Source: Planktothricoides sp. SR001 (GTDB lineage: Bacteria > Cyanobacteriota > Cyanobacteriia > Cyanobacteriales > Laspinemataceae). Taken from it: 64,000 nt of DNA. The position numbers were made by a program, and so were the translations under genes. Shown in pieces: positions 46,318 through 55,149 of this stretch. The DNA is taken from NCBI RefSeq assembly GCF_001276715.1, contig NZ_LIUQ01000020.1, positions 18,151 to 82,150 on the forward strand, read 5' to 3'. How positions within the stretch are numbered: position 1 is the first letter of the stretch; each line of letters starts with the position of its first letter. A model generated the notes under the pieces. The model had not been told where the DNA came from. It saw only the letters and a program-made list of their open reading frames with translations, and did not search any database.

Positions 46318-46446
46318 AAAAGTGATGGTTAATTATTTTCGTCATCCAAAGATTGTATTGACTAGATGTTTCTGCTGTTTTAACTCATAAATACTGGGTT
46401 TCGCAAGGGATGAAACATTTACCTAGAGTCAGGGTTGGGGAACCAT

Positions 46447-46477
46447 AAAAAAGCAGTTGGTCTATATAACCAACTGC
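46447..46477 (-). terminator. Terminator of the PEP-CTERM gene
   Basis: On the minus strand, GCAGTTGGT, a TATATAG loop, ACCAACTGC and then T6 lie 65 bases after the stop at 46543. It separates this gene from the exosortase operon. Confidence 0.85.
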
Positions 46478-46542
46478 GGAAAAGTATTTTATCCAATCAA
46501 ATCAAAATCCCATCAATGCAGGCGCAGATTCTTTTATGGAGA

Positions 46543-47286
46543 CTAAGCTTGTTTCCCTTGACGACGACGACGAGCGGCCAACAAACCAGCGCCTCCCAGG
46601 ACTAGACCACCAATCGTCAACGGTTCGGGGGCTTCAGCGGTGACGATAAAGTCATTGTAGTCAGCATCGCCAGCATTCCAGTAGATATCCTCAAAGCCAA
46701 TACTGACAGGTTTGAAACGATTGGGATCAGTTGGATGAGGCTGGAAAGGATCTGCGACGGAGTAGCCACCTGGATTAAGCAACGCTGCACCATCATTGCC
46801 ATTTTTAGCTTGACTGTGGGGTGCTTCAAACACTGCGCGTTGGCCTCCCCCAATATTCAGGGCATTCATGGTGAAGACAGTTCTTGCAGTGCCAGTCCCG
46901 TCAGGATTGGCGCTGGTCAGACCGAGAGCGTAAACTTTGTTGGCCAAAAAAGTCACTGTGGTGTTGACGACTTGGACTGCACCGCCTTCGATAGTTCCCA
47001 AAAATCCGTTCTTGGAACCATTGTCAGAATTTTTTACTTCTTTGAACAAATCGGCGACCAAGGTGGTCTGGAGCTTGCCTTTGGCGTCTTTAGTCACTTC
47101 ATAAACAGACACGGTAGACTTGAACCAGTTATTAGACTGGATAAAGTTAAACTTGACACCTGTGTCCTGGCCAAAGCTCATGCCATTGTTGCCAAATGAG
47201 AAGGCTTGGGCGGCACCGGCAAAACCTAGTAAAGCGGTGGCGGTAGTAGCGGCAGCGGCAGTAGCGAATAATTTAGTGTTCATCAT
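46543..47286 (-). CDS. PEP-CTERM exosortase substrate with DUF4114-like domain
   Basis: A 247-residue precursor. It has a signal peptide (AAAATTATALLGFAGAAQA, cleavage near 28). The body ends in IGFEDIYWNAGDADYNDFIV, a DUF4114-like Ca-type motif. The C-terminus holds the sorting signal: PEPLTIGGLVLGGAGLLAA then an Arg-rich end (residues about 222-247). It is the probable substrate of the adjacent exosortase. It is separated by a terminator, so it is expressed on its own. Probably a surface or sheath protein. Confidence 0.9.
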   Translation of the reverse strand: MMNTKLFATAAAATTATALLGFAGAAQAFSFGNNGMSFGQDTGVKFNFIQSNNWFKSTVSVYEVTKDAKGKLQTTLVADLFKEVKNSDNGSKNGFLGTIEGGAVQVVNTTVTFLANKVYALGLTSANPDGTGTARTVFTMNALNIGGGQRAVFEAPHSQAKNGNDGAALLNPGGYSVADPFQPHPTDPNRFKPVSIGFEDIYWNAGDADYNDFIVTAEAPEPLTIGGLVLGGAGLLAARRRRQGKQA

Positions 47287-48565
47287 GGCTCCCCCTTGAT
47301 TGCTTTTTGTGAGTTTTTATTGAATCGAAAAATTGATTAACTAGGTAGCGGGTTGATTGGGTGAGTTTGAATTGAGTGATTAAACTGTAATCTTGTCACC
47401 CTCTCGGACTTAGCTGATTAAATTTTTAATATTTTTCAGCGTTGTGGTCAAACCCTGATTTTTTTCTCTGAAAGTTTTATCTTTACTGGATAAATCAATC
47501 CTAACAAGCGGATCATCTTGAATCATCAGTAATTTTCCCTATCTTTATATAAAGTTTCTGTGAAAGCATCAATCAATGGGTTTGTCTGAGGCAAAGACTA
47601 CTAGAATAAAGATTGCTGGTGACAATCTCAAAGGTTTTGTCCTTTTGTTGCTGATACTCTTAGATTAACCGATCGCCCCATCAACATAAAGCGATCGCCG
47701 TAAGCACCTGCGGTGATTTTCGTCACCATCGCCCCCAGATGCCATCTTGATTCGCTTTCAGACATCTTTAATCGACCTAATACCGAGCTAATTCTGATGA
47801 TTTATTGGTTATTTGGTTATTTGGTAAAAATATCAAACCAACAACCACACACGACTCAAACCTCTGATGTAACACAGAGGATTTCGCGGACTGGAGTCGA
47901 TCGCCGCAGCGATAATCCGATTAACTTCCCAGCGGCGCCCCCAAGAATGTGAATTTCTCATGTAGTTACGGATGCCTCTCCGTGAAAATACGAGGATTGA
48001 CTAAAATTGACTAAATTAGACCGCTGGGGAAAACTCTCACAAAAATCATCACAAAAATCATCACAAAAATCATCACAAAAATCATCACAAAGTTAAACTT
48101 GCCGCGATCGCCCCCGATTTTCTTTTCTTGTCCCCTGCGATCGACCGATAAGCGCGAATTTTGCCCCGTTTCCATGCCGCAGCCTTGCCCGAATATCAGG
48201 GGCGATCGATTCAAATCCCCACCCAGGGATAATGGCAAAGACTTCTGACTACAGAGGGGAAAAATTTTTCCGGTTTATTTAATGATGAATTTGTGATGCC
48301 ATGAGTGGGGACGATCTATGTAGTCATGGTAGTCAAAATTTTTATCCCTTGGATGCAAATCAATCATGCTAAGGCAAATTTTAAGCTTTTCTTCATAGAC
48401 AGCTTTTATGATTTTGGGCAATAGGTTTGCTAATCTCCGCTTCATAGTTTTCCTAAGTTTTTCCTAGATTTTGATGTCACCAGCATTTGACATTTGAATT
48501 CCTTGATTTAACATTGCAGTAGGATATTTATCAACTTAGAAAATTTACTTTCATATTGATTAGCC
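47287..48565. other. Long spacer of 1.28 kb without a recognisable gene
   Basis: No frame with convincing coding features is present on either strand. It holds the 5' region of the PEP-CTERM gene, several GCGATCGC-type sites, a 12-bp tandem repeat at 48039-48092 and the upstream region of the aminotransferase gene. A regulatory RNA could hide here but no conserved structure is recognisable. Confidence 0.4.
48039..48092. repeat. 12-bp tandem repeat CACAAAAATCAT
   Basis: Four and a half direct copies of CACAAAAATCAT in the long spacer. The rest of the gap has no repeats of this kind. Confidence 0.9.
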
Positions 48566-49738
48566 ATGAAGCTGGCAGATAGAGTTGCTCAAATTACCCC
48601 ATCACTCACCTTGGAGATCGCTGCCAAAGCCAAGGCGCTGAAAGCAGAAGGAATTGATGTTTGTAGTTTCAGTGCCGGAGAACCGGATTTTGATACCCCG
48701 GATCATATCAAAGCGGCAGCGGCCAAAGCATTGGAGGCCGGAAAAACTAAGTATGGCCCGGTGTCTGGGGAACCGAAGTTGCGCGAGTGCATCGCCAATA
48801 AACTGAAAACTGATAACGGTCTGGACTACAAAGCGGAAAATGTGATCGTCACCAATGGCGGAAAGCATTCGCTTTATAACTTAATGGTGGCGATCCTCAA
48901 TCCTGGTGACGAAGTAATCATTCCGGCGCCATATTGGTTGAGTTATCCAGAAATGGTGCGATTAGCGGATGCGGTCCCGGTCATTCTGCCCACCACCGAG
49001 GAGAGTGGCTATAAAATTACGGCGGCACAACTGCGGGCAGCCATCACACCGAAGACTAAGTTATTGGTGTTTAACTCCCCGTCAAACCCGACCGGGATGG
49101 TTTACAGCGCGGCAGAAGTGGAAGCGATCGCGCAAGTTGTCGTGGAAAAAGATATTTTGGTCGTTTCCGACGAGATTTACGAGAAAATTCTCTACGAGGA
49201 TGAGAAGCATATCAGTATTGGTTCCCTCGGTGAAGAGATATTTAAACGCACCATTATTAGTAACGGGTTTGCCAAAGCTTACTCCATGACCGGGTGGCGT
49301 TTGGGCTATTTGGCTGGGCCCTTGCCGATCGTTAAAGCCACGAGTACCATTCAAAGTCATAGCACTTCTAACGTTTGTACCTTTGCCCAATATGGCGCGA
49401 TCGCGGCTTTGGAAGGGTCACAAGACTGTGTAGCGCAAATGGTAGAAGCCTTTGCCAAACGCCGACAAGTCATGTTTGATAGATTAACGGCCATTCCGGG
49501 AATCATTTGTCCCAAACCTACCGGCGCCTTTTATATGTTTCCCAATATCAGCGCCACCGGGATGAAATCGCTGGAATTCTCCAAAGCCTTATTAGACTCG
49601 GAGAAAGTTGCCGTCATTCCGGGGATCGCTTTTGGCGCCGATGATTGCATTCGTCTCTCTTATGCCACGGATCTCGCCACCATTGAAAAAGGCATGGATC
49701 GCTTAGAGAAGTTTATGCGAAATCAAGGACTTTCCTAG
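48566..49738 (+). CDS. aspC: Pyridoxal-phosphate aspartate aminotransferase
   Basis: A 390-residue class I aminotransferase: [17 protein letters not shown] near 35, [10 protein letters not shown] near 97, [13 protein letters not shown] near 171, [10 protein letters not shown] near 200 and the PLP-Lys segment [18 protein letters not shown] (Lys near 237). The C-terminal R in CIRLSYAT binds the carboxylate. It swaps amino groups between aspartate/glutamate and their oxo acids; prephenate activity is known for close relatives. It ends at a strong terminator. Confidence 0.94.
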   Translation: MKLADRVAQITPSLTLEIAAKAKALKAEGIDVCSFSAGEPDFDTPDHIKAAAAKALEAGKTKYGPVSGEPKLRECIANKLKTDNGLDYKAENVIVTNGGKHSLYNLMVAILNPGDEVIIPAPYWLSYPEMVRLADAVPVILPTTEESGYKITAAQLRAAITPKTKLLVFNSPSNPTGMVYSAAEVEAIAQVVVEKDILVVSDEIYEKILYEDEKHISIGSLGEEIFKRTIISNGFAKAYSMTGWRLGYLAGPLPIVKATSTIQSHSTSNVCTFAQYGAIAALEGSQDCVAQMVEAFAKRRQVMFDRLTAIPGIICPKPTGAFYMFPNISATGMKSLEFSKALLDSEKVAVIPGIAFGADDCIRLSYATDLATIEKGMDRLEKFMRNQGLS

Positions 49739-49756
49739 GCGATCGCTTATATAAGT

Positions 49757-49786
49757 AGGGTGGGCAAATTTTGCCCACCTTTTTTA
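49757..49786 (+). terminator. Terminator of aspC (GTAGGGTGGGC-type palindrome)
   Basis: GGTGGGCAAA-T-TTTGCCCACC followed by T6 shortly after the aspC stop. This is a member of the GTAGGGTGGGC palindrome family seen at 1702 and 2183, here with a true terminator tail. Confidence 0.85.
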
Positions 49787-50020
49787 TTGGTTGATTGTTG
49801 ATTGTTGGTTGTTGGGTAGGGATTCTTTGGTTGTTGGTTGGGGAACAGGGAACGGTTGTCAGGGAACGGGGAACGGTTATCAGGGAATATTGCAATAGTT
49901 CCTGTTGCAATAGTTCCTGTTCCCTGTTCCCTGTTCCCTGTTCCCTGTTCCCTGTTCCCTGTTCCCTGTTCCCTGTTCCCTGTTGGTTGTTGGGTAGGGA
50001 TTCTTTGGTTGTTGGTTATT
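49787..50020. repeat. STRR array with (CCTGTTC)n core
   Basis: TTGATTGTTGG units, GTAGGGATTCTTTGGTTGTTG (twice, about 49816 and 49993), CAGGGAACGG units, two TGCAATAGTTCC units and at least nine CCCTGTT units (49912-49985). Non-coding; open frames are repeat translations. Confidence 0.92.
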
Positions 50021-50115
50021 TGTTATTTGTTCTACGTCATAGAATAACGAATAAGCAATAACAGGGAAAACCCATAATGCTACAATTATTAATCGTTAAT
50101 GTTTAATAATTAATC

Positions 50116-51492
50116 ATGTCTCCAGACTTAAACCAGTTACTTTCTCACATCTTCCTGAGTATCCAACAAGGAACCTTTCAAGTAAATGGAAATTCGGCTT
50201 TAGTTCAAGCCACCCAATTACTACCAAGCACAAATCCCCAGTTAATTAATCGTGATTTAGTCTGGAAAATTTTAGACTATTTAATAGACTCACGGCCATT
50301 TTATCTAGATTACTTAAAATTTAGTGAAGTTTGCTTAAATGCTGGTTTAATTAACCCGCAGCTAATAAATAAAAAATCTAAATTAGGGGAAAAACTGGCG
50401 AATATTTATGCTCAATGTTCGGTAAATTATTGGCAGCATAATGATTTAACTACCGCAGAATCTCTAGCCCAGAGAGTGATTCAACTGCAACCAAACTTAG
50501 CCGGTGGCTATTTTAATTTAGCGCAAATCTGGGAAAAAAAAGAAAAAATATTAGAAGCAATTCAAGCTTGCCAAAAAGCAGTACAACTAAATCCAGAATT
50601 TACTGAAGCTAGTCATTTTTTAGCGAGACTTTACACCATAAATAACTATCAAAATTGGCAAAAATGCCGATATGTCGATGCGGTTCAAGTATCGCGTCAA
50701 GCATTGGAACTAAATCCTAATTCCGCAGCCATGCAGTTTAATTTAGGATTAGCACTATATTATCACGCTTTATTTGATTATCAAGGGGCAGCGTTTGACG
50801 AAGCAGCCCTGAGATTTACCAAAACTTTAGAATTTAACCCAGATGTTCTGGATGCCAAAGAACGACTGCAAACCATTCCTTATTTGCAAAAATTTGCCGC
50901 AAAAGGCTATTCTATTTCCGCAGAATGCTTTACTTGTTTGATTCCTCTGTGGACAAAGCATTTAAAGAAATATGCCGGTTTCCCCGGATTACAGATATTG
51001 GAAATTGGCTGTTTTGAAGGCATGGCGACTTGTTGGTTACTGGATGAAGTGCTGACGGATCCTGACGCCAGAATTACTTGTATTGATATTTTTGAAGGGG
51101 TGTTAGATTTCCAGATTAATAATCCGGAAAAACATCGGTTAATTGAGAGAAATTTTGATGTTAATATTGCCCGCAATGGGGCAGGATATAAGGTGAATAA
51201 AATTGTGGGCTATTCCCAGGAAGTGATGCGATCGCTCCCCTTAAATTCCTTCGATATTGTCTATATTGATGGTTCCCATAAAGCCAGTGATGTCTTAGAA
51301 GATGCGGTGATTAGCTGGCGATTAGTGAAACCCGGTGGGCTGATTATTTTTGATGATTATAATTTTGTCTTTGAAGACCATCCCGAATGGAATACCGGAC
51401 TGGCGATCGATGCTTTTATGAAGCTATTTGCCGACCAACTCAAAGTAATTGAAATTGACCAGCGCCAAGTTTTCTTAGAAAAAACTGGTTGA
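50116..51492 (+). CDS. TPR protein with C-terminal SAM-dependent methyltransferase
   Basis: A 458-residue protein. Residues about 100-265 are TPR repeats (GGYFNLAQIWEKKEKILEAI; FTEASHFLARLY; AAMQFNLGLALYYHA). From about 290 comes a class I methyltransferase of the Methyltransf_24 kind: LQILEIGCFEGMATCWLL near 294, CIDIFEGVLDFQ near 333 and FDIVYIDGSHKASDVLED near 378. It resembles sugar- or glycan-modifying enzymes. The stop is followed at once by a (TTGATAA)n repeat. The substrate is unknown. Confidence 0.85.
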   Translation: MSPDLNQLLSHIFLSIQQGTFQVNGNSALVQATQLLPSTNPQLINRDLVWKILDYLIDSRPFYLDYLKFSEVCLNAGLINPQLINKKSKLGEKLANIYAQCSVNYWQHNDLTTAESLAQRVIQLQPNLAGGYFNLAQIWEKKEKILEAIQACQKAVQLNPEFTEASHFLARLYTINNYQNWQKCRYVDAVQVSRQALELNPNSAAMQFNLGLALYYHALFDYQGAAFDEAALRFTKTLEFNPDVLDAKERLQTIPYLQKFAAKGYSISAECFTCLIPLWTKHLKKYAGFPGLQILEIGCFEGMATCWLLDEVLTDPDARITCIDIFEGVLDFQINNPEKHRLIERNFDVNIARNGAGYKVNKIVGYSQEVMRSLPLNSFDIVYIDGSHKASDVLEDAVISWRLVKPGGLIIFDDYNFVFEDHPEWNTGLAIDAFMKLFADQLKVIEIDQRQVFLEKTG

Positions 51493-51556
51493 TAATTGAT
51501 AATTGATAATTGATAATTGATAATTTGATTTAATTGTCAATTGTCAATTATCAATT
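51489..51556. repeat. (TTGATAA)n heptamer array
   Basis: Heptamer TTGATAA repeats begin at the TGA stop of the methyltransferase gene and continue to about 51530, followed by inverted TTGTCAATTATCAA sequence and then a C-rich (CCCCCGCTCC)n stretch to about 51625. Confidence 0.85.
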
Positions 51557-51714
51557 GTTAATTGTTCTCCCCCGCTCCTCCGCTCCTCTGCACCCCTGCA
51601 CCCCCGCACCCCCGCTCCCCCGTTGTCTCTTGCCTTCCGGTCAGGGTAGAAATCCGGGCATCGCGGCGGATAATAGAAAGGACGCTTAATAATGCTTAAT
51701 AATTTTCAAACAAA

Positions 51715-53223
51715 ATGGCAAGAGACTTACGCGGATTCCTGAAACTCCTAGAAGAACGGGGACAATTACGTCGGATTAGTGCTTTGGTTGACCCGGATTT
51801 GGAAATTGCCGAAATTTCTAATCGGATGCTGCAAGCGGGAGGGCCGGCACTTCTATTTGAAAATGTCAAAGGTTCCGATCATCCCGTGGCGATTAATTTG
51901 ATGGGCACGGAAGAACGGGTTTGCTGGGCGATGAATATGGAAAAGCCCATTGAGTTAGAAGAGTTGGGCAAAAAGCTGGCGATGTTGCAACAGCCAAAGC
52001 CACCGAAAAAGGTCGCCCAAGCGGTAGAGTTTGGTAAGGTGCTGTTTGATGTGCTCAAAGCCAAGCCAGGACGGGACTTTTTCCCCGCTTGTCAGCAGGT
52101 GACGATTCAGGGAGATGATTTGGATTTGGGCAAAATCCCCATGATTCGCCCTTATGGTGAGGATGCGGGGAAAATTATTACTCTGGGTCTGGTGATAACC
52201 AAAGATTGCGAGACGGGAACGCCGAATGTGGGGGTTTATCGGTTGCAGTTGCAATCCCGGAATACGATGACAGTGCATTGGTTGTCGGTCCGGGGAGGCG
52301 CCCGCCATTTACGCAAGGCAGCGGCAAAAGGGCAAAAGTTAGAAGTAGCGATCGCCCTCGGTATTGACCCACTGATTATTATGGCTGCTGCGACGCCCAT
52401 CCCCGTGGACTTATCAGAATGGTTATTTGCCGGACTTTATGGGGGCAGCGGGGTGCAACTTGCCAAGTGCAAAACCGTGGATTTAGAAGTGCCCGCTGAT
52501 AGTGAATTTGTATTAGAAGGAACTATTACCCCTGGGGAAGAATTGCCCGATGGTCCATTTGGCGATCACATGGGATATTACGGCGGAGTGGAAGATTCGC
52601 CATTGATTCGCTTCCATTGTATGACCCATCGAAAAGACCCAATTTATTTAACCACATTTAGTGGTCGTCCCCCGAAAGAAGAGGCGATGTTAGCGATCGC
52701 TCTCAATCGGATTTATACCCCAATTTTGCGGCAACAAGTCTCGGAAATTGTGGACTTTTTCCTGCCAATGGAAGCCCTAAGTTATAAAGCCGCAATTATT
52801 TCCATTGATAAAGCTTATCCGGGACAAGCGCGACGGGCTGCCCTGGCTTTTTGGAGTGCCTTGCCCCAGTTTACTTATACCAAATTTGTCATAGTCGTAG
52901 ACAAAGATATTAATATTCGCGACCCCCGGCAAGTGGTTTGGGCAATTAGTTCTAAAGTTGACCCATCGCGGGATGTATTTATTCTGGAAAATACCCCCTT
53001 TGATACCTTAGATTTTGCCAGCGAAAAAATCGGCTTAGGGGGACGTATGGGCATTGATGCTACTACGAAAATTCCCCCGGAAACCGACCATGAATGGGGG
53101 AAACCTTTGGAGTCAGACCCCGATGTAGCGGCAATGGTCGATCGCCGTTGGGTCGAATATGGATTAGGTGATTTAAAGTTAACCGAAGTCAATCCCAATT
53201 TATTTGGGTATAACATTCAGTAA
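51715..53223 (+). CDS. ubiD: UbiD family decarboxylase
   Basis: A 502-residue prenyl-FMN-dependent decarboxylase. Motifs: GPALLFENVKG near 43, an NVGVYRLQLQ region near 171, RGGARHLRKA near 193, and EELPDGPFGDHMGYYGG near 276 with the catalytic Glu-Arg-Glu neighbourhood. In cyanobacteria this family serves plastoquinone-related decarboxylation of a hydroxybenzoate; UbiX, which makes the cofactor, is not in the window. The start at 51715 follows TTCAAACAAA, without a clear Shine-Dalgarno sequence. Confidence 0.93.
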   Translation: MARDLRGFLKLLEERGQLRRISALVDPDLEIAEISNRMLQAGGPALLFENVKGSDHPVAINLMGTEERVCWAMNMEKPIELEELGKKLAMLQQPKPPKKVAQAVEFGKVLFDVLKAKPGRDFFPACQQVTIQGDDLDLGKIPMIRPYGEDAGKIITLGLVITKDCETGTPNVGVYRLQLQSRNTMTVHWLSVRGGARHLRKAAAKGQKLEVAIALGIDPLIIMAAATPIPVDLSEWLFAGLYGGSGVQLAKCKTVDLEVPADSEFVLEGTITPGEELPDGPFGDHMGYYGGVEDSPLIRFHCMTHRKDPIYLTTFSGRPPKEEAMLAIALNRIYTPILRQQVSEIVDFFLPMEALSYKAAIISIDKAYPGQARRAALAFWSALPQFTYTKFVIVVDKDINIRDPRQVVWAISSKVDPSRDVFILENTPFDTLDFASEKIGLGGRMGIDATTKIPPETDHEWGKPLESDPDVAAMVDRRWVEYGLGDLKLTEVNPNLFGYNIQ

Positions 53224-53240
53224 AATTACCAAAAAATCAC

Positions 53241-53431
53241 TACCGCAATTGTCAAAGTTATGAAGTCCAAAAAAAACCTGTCATTCCCGCGCAGGCGGGA
53301 ATCCAGAACACCTATGTACTTCATCCAATACAGCAATTGTCAGAGTTATAAAGTACAAAAAAACCCTGTCATTCCCGCGCAGGCGGGAATCCAGAAAACT
53401 TCTGTACTTCCCGAACGATAATAACCGCTAT
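53241..53431. repeat. Two copies of a 95-bp palindrome-bearing element
   Basis: Direct copies start CAATTGTCA(A/G)AGTTAT at about 53247 and 53335. Each has the GTCATTCCCGCGCAGGCGGGAAT palindrome in the middle. An inverted copy is at 61308-61404. The ends with ACCGCTATAA / TATAGCGGT suggest a small mobile element. Confidence 0.8.
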
Positions 53432-53437
53432 AAGCTA

Positions 53438-53466
53438 AAATTCCCGGTTTTTTCGACCGGGAATTT
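53438..53466. terminator. Terminator after ubiD
   Basis: AAATTCCCGGT (53438-53448) pairs with ACCGGGAATTT (53456-53466) around a TTTTTCG loop. It sits between ubiD and the convergent 79-residue gene and may serve both. Confidence 0.75.
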
Positions 53467-53567
53467 ATTATATTTTATCAGGGTAGATTTATTAAGCAAA
53501 ATCTTGAATTTATATCACTGCTTAATCGTTAAATAATAAGTATAATTTCTGACCTTAATCTTCAGAA

Positions 53568-53807
53568 TTAAAATCCGTTATTTTTCCACCAGTAATCCAT
53601 TACTTCCAGCAGTTTTTCCGCCGACAAATCGTTGATAATGGTCGCCGCTTCTCCGCCTTGGCAGTTGCGATCGATTAATTTAGCCACTAATGGAGCGACG
53701 GGAGAATTTTGTTCTGGATTACTTGATGTAGCGTCTAAACTATCAGAATTGCGAGAAGTATAAACGGAAAATGTAGAGACTGGGGAAATAGTTTCAGTAG
53801 CAAACAT
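53568..53807 (-). CDS. Small uncharacterised protein (79 residues)
   Basis: A 79-residue protein: a Ser/Thr-rich leader (MFATETISPVSTFSVYTSRN), then a compact helical end (LVAKLIDRNCQGGEAATI, LSAEKLLEVMDYWWKNNGF). There is one cysteine and no membrane segment. I do not recognise it. The short leader plus conserved-looking C-terminal helix make it probably a real small protein. A modified-peptide precursor is conceivable, but no modifying enzyme is nearby. Confidence 0.6.
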   Translation of the reverse strand: MFATETISPVSTFSVYTSRNSDSLDATSSNPEQNSPVAPLVAKLIDRNCQGGEAATIINDLSAEKLLEVMDYWWKNNGF

Positions 53808-54225
53808 TGTTTTTGTTCCTAATCTATTAAGGGTTTTGTAATTCGTTTGGCTTTGGTTGCCATCCTTATATTTATTAGTATCAACAGTGCTTGTTTGCGA
53901 TCGCGTCTATGGTTTGTTCAACTTATGTATAACTTTAGGGAATATTTGTGCGACTTCTAGGAAACGGCCAAAATAGGGACGGGGGTGCAGGGGAGCAGGG
54001 GAGCCCGCCGTCGGCGGGGGAGATGAGGAGCAGAGGAGATGAGCAGCAGAGGAGATGAGGAGCAGAGGAGATGAGGAGCAGAGGAGATGAGGAGATGAGG
54101 AGCAGAGGAGATGAGGAGAAAAATTCTGATGGCGGGCACCCCCGCAGATGGTGGGCACCCCTGCACCCCCGCAGATGGTGGGCACCCCCGCACCCCCGCA
54201 GATGGTGGGCACCCCCGCTCCTCTG
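53808..54225. repeat. Spacer with (GAGGAGCAGAGGAGAT)n and GCAGATGGTGGGCACCC units
   Basis: From about 53980 the spacer is tandem repeat: GGGGGTGCAGGGGAGC, GCCCGCCGTCGGCGGGG, AGGAGCAGAGGAGATG units (54020-54120), then three CCGCAGATGGTGGGCACCCC units (54142-54215). It ends at the pflA stop. A 21-bp sequence shared with 57569 lies at 53915-53935. Confidence 0.88.
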
Positions 54226-54957
54226 CTATTGAACGGTGAGATGATATTTCTGGAAAATCGCGATCGCATTTTTCACTTCTGCCGGACTGGGCGGTTGCGT
54301 GTCGTGCAAACGGTAATCATAGCCCAGAGTTTCCCACTTATACTCGCCCATTTTATGAAACGGTAAAACTTCCACTTTTTCCACATTATCTAAGTGGGAA
54401 ACAAACTCTGCTAATCCCTGAATATTATCCTCGCGATCGGATAGATTTGGCACCAAGACAAAGCGAATCCAGGTAGGTTTATGAATTTCTTGTAAATATT
54501 TAGCTAACCTCAAAGTTGGCTGAATGTCAACATGGGTAATTTTAAAATAAGTAGCGGGGTCGTAAGATTTAATATCCAATAAGACTAAATCCACATATTC
54601 TAATACAGGTTTTGCCACTTCTAAAGCCACAAACCCAGAGGTATCTAGGGCGGTATGGATGCCTAATGCTTTAGCGTGTTTAAAGATTTCGGTGATAAAT
54701 TCTGGTTGCATCAAAGGTTCACCCCCAGAAATCGTCAGTCCTCCACCGGAAAAGTCCATATAAGTCCGATATTTTTGTACCTCCGCAATCAAATCGTCAA
54801 CGGACATTTCTTGACCATCTTGGATGTTCCGACAATCGGGGTTATGACAATATAAACACCGCAGGGGACAGCCTTGGGTAAAAATAATAAATCGGATGCC
54901 GGGGCCATCAACGGTGCCACAGCTTTCTAGGGAGTGAATTTTACCTGTAATTTGCAT
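54226..54957 (-). CDS. pflA: Pyruvate formate-lyase activating enzyme
   Basis: A 243-residue radical-SAM enzyme that makes the glycyl radical of PflB. The 4Fe-4S motif is CPLRCLYCHNPDC near 30 (CxxxCxxC), followed by the AdoMet-binding GGGLTISGGEPLMQPEF near 71. The C-terminal LPFHKMGEYKWETLG is typical. It lies downstream of pflB on the same strand, with a 192-base gap. This gene and pflB imply anaerobic fermentation in the dark. The stop abuts a repeat array. Confidence 0.96.
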   Translation of the reverse strand: MQITGKIHSLESCGTVDGPGIRFIIFTQGCPLRCLYCHNPDCRNIQDGQEMSVDDLIAEVQKYRTYMDFSGGGLTISGGEPLMQPEFITEIFKHAKALGIHTALDTSGFVALEVAKPVLEYVDLVLLDIKSYDPATYFKITHVDIQPTLRLAKYLQEIHKPTWIRFVLVPNLSDREDNIQGLAEFVSHLDNVEKVEVLPFHKMGEYKWETLGYDYRLHDTQPPSPAEVKNAIAIFQKYHLTVQ

Positions 54958-55149
54958 AATTTTTTGAATATTTTTTTAATATTTATGACTCGTAGGGACA
55001 CGGCGAAAGCCCATGTCCCCGGATAACAAATATAGAACTTTTATCCCTATTGATTCGGTGCGTTACGGCGGTCATAAACCGATAATTCTGGTTGGTTTAT
55101 CATGGGGTTTTGACCGCCTAACACACCCTACGGGACTTGGCGGATTTGA

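Noticed and set aside
47713..48238. Short open frames in the 1.28 kb spacer
   Set aside because: One is a translation of CACAAAAATCAT repeats, the other lacks a ribosome site and any recognisable composition.
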